A stretch of 22,778 bases of DNA from an uncultured Porphyromonadaceae bacterium (GTDB lineage: Bacteria; Bacteroidota; Bacteroidia; Bacteroidales; Muribaculaceae). The stretch's first letter is position 1, and each line of letters begins with the position of its first letter. Below the pieces are notes generated by a model. That model was not told where the DNA came from. It made no database searches and saw nothing but the letters and a program-made list of their open reading frames with translations. Below, piece after piece: positions 22,681-22,778 of this stretch. Where the stretch lies: contig URMS01000034.1 in the NCBI GenBank assembly GCA_900548975.1, positions 1-22,778 on the forward strand, read 5' to 3'. The position numbers and the translations under genes were made by a program.

Positions 22681-22778
22681 CTAAAGTTTTGCCACAAAAC
22701 CTATAGGGGAGTTAGAAATTAGAAGTCGTACATTTGTACGGATAAATGTTTTTGAATAATTTTATCTTCAAATATCAG

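Overview
The window reads as a Bacteroidales (Bacteroidota) chromosome. The signs are a SusC/SusD outer-membrane pair, a FecR-type anti-sigma factor with an STN-domain receptor, an ECF sigma factor, BACON lipoproteins, type IX secretion C-terminal tails, and promoter-like elements of the Bacteroidota TAnnTTTG type. The GC-rich coding style would suit a gut family such as Muribaculaceae, but that placement is a guess. No rRNA, tRNA or CRISPR array was seen.

Region 1 (1-4263) is an AT-richer patch that looks like accessory DNA. After the last codons of an unidentified gene (1-53) come a terminator-like hairpin, a promoter, a 98-nt nested imperfect palindrome in a long leader, a secreted protein with a T9SS sorting domain (647-2059), and about 700 bases without a convincing gene. 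Those 700 bases hold six consecutive stem-loops (2171-2380). Next are a 27-bp inverted repeat around a C9 tract and a leftward tyrosine recombinase (2768-4042) whose C-terminus looks replaced just after its last catalytic histidine. Similar 17-bp near-palindromes at 102-118 and 4127-4143 may mark the ends of a small, probably degraded, integrative island.

Region 2 (4264-6911, leftward) is a two-gene unit: an SGNH/GDSL esterase and a serine-type sulfatase.

Region 3 (7123-22014, rightward) is a long gene cluster centred on phosphodiester chemistry. Its order is: a glycerophosphodiester phosphodiesterase (GDPD), a three-domain calcineurin-like phosphoesterase lipoprotein, a FecR anti-sigma factor, SusC with an STN signalling domain, SusD, a BACON lipoprotein, an unknown secreted protein, a second GDPD, a GlpT/UhpC-like organophosphate:phosphate antiporter, and a phosphodiester glycosidase (NAGPA family). 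Many junctions overlap or are only a few bases apart. A leftward ECF sigma factor (22043-22618) converges on the end of the cluster and is the obvious candidate partner of the distant FecR.

Working model (inference): SusC/SusD and the BACON lipoprotein capture a phosphate-linked polymer or glycerophosphodiester at the surface. Extracytoplasmic phosphodiesterases, the phosphodiester glycosidase and possibly the sulfatase and esterase cut it. The antiporter imports the resulting sugar phosphate or glycerol 3-phosphate. The receptor's STN domain would report substrate to FecR, which controls the ECF sigma factor. The enzyme set recalls GlpQ/PhoD teichoic-acid turnover plus GlpT uptake, here built into a SusCD locus. 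The substrate cannot be read from the sequence.
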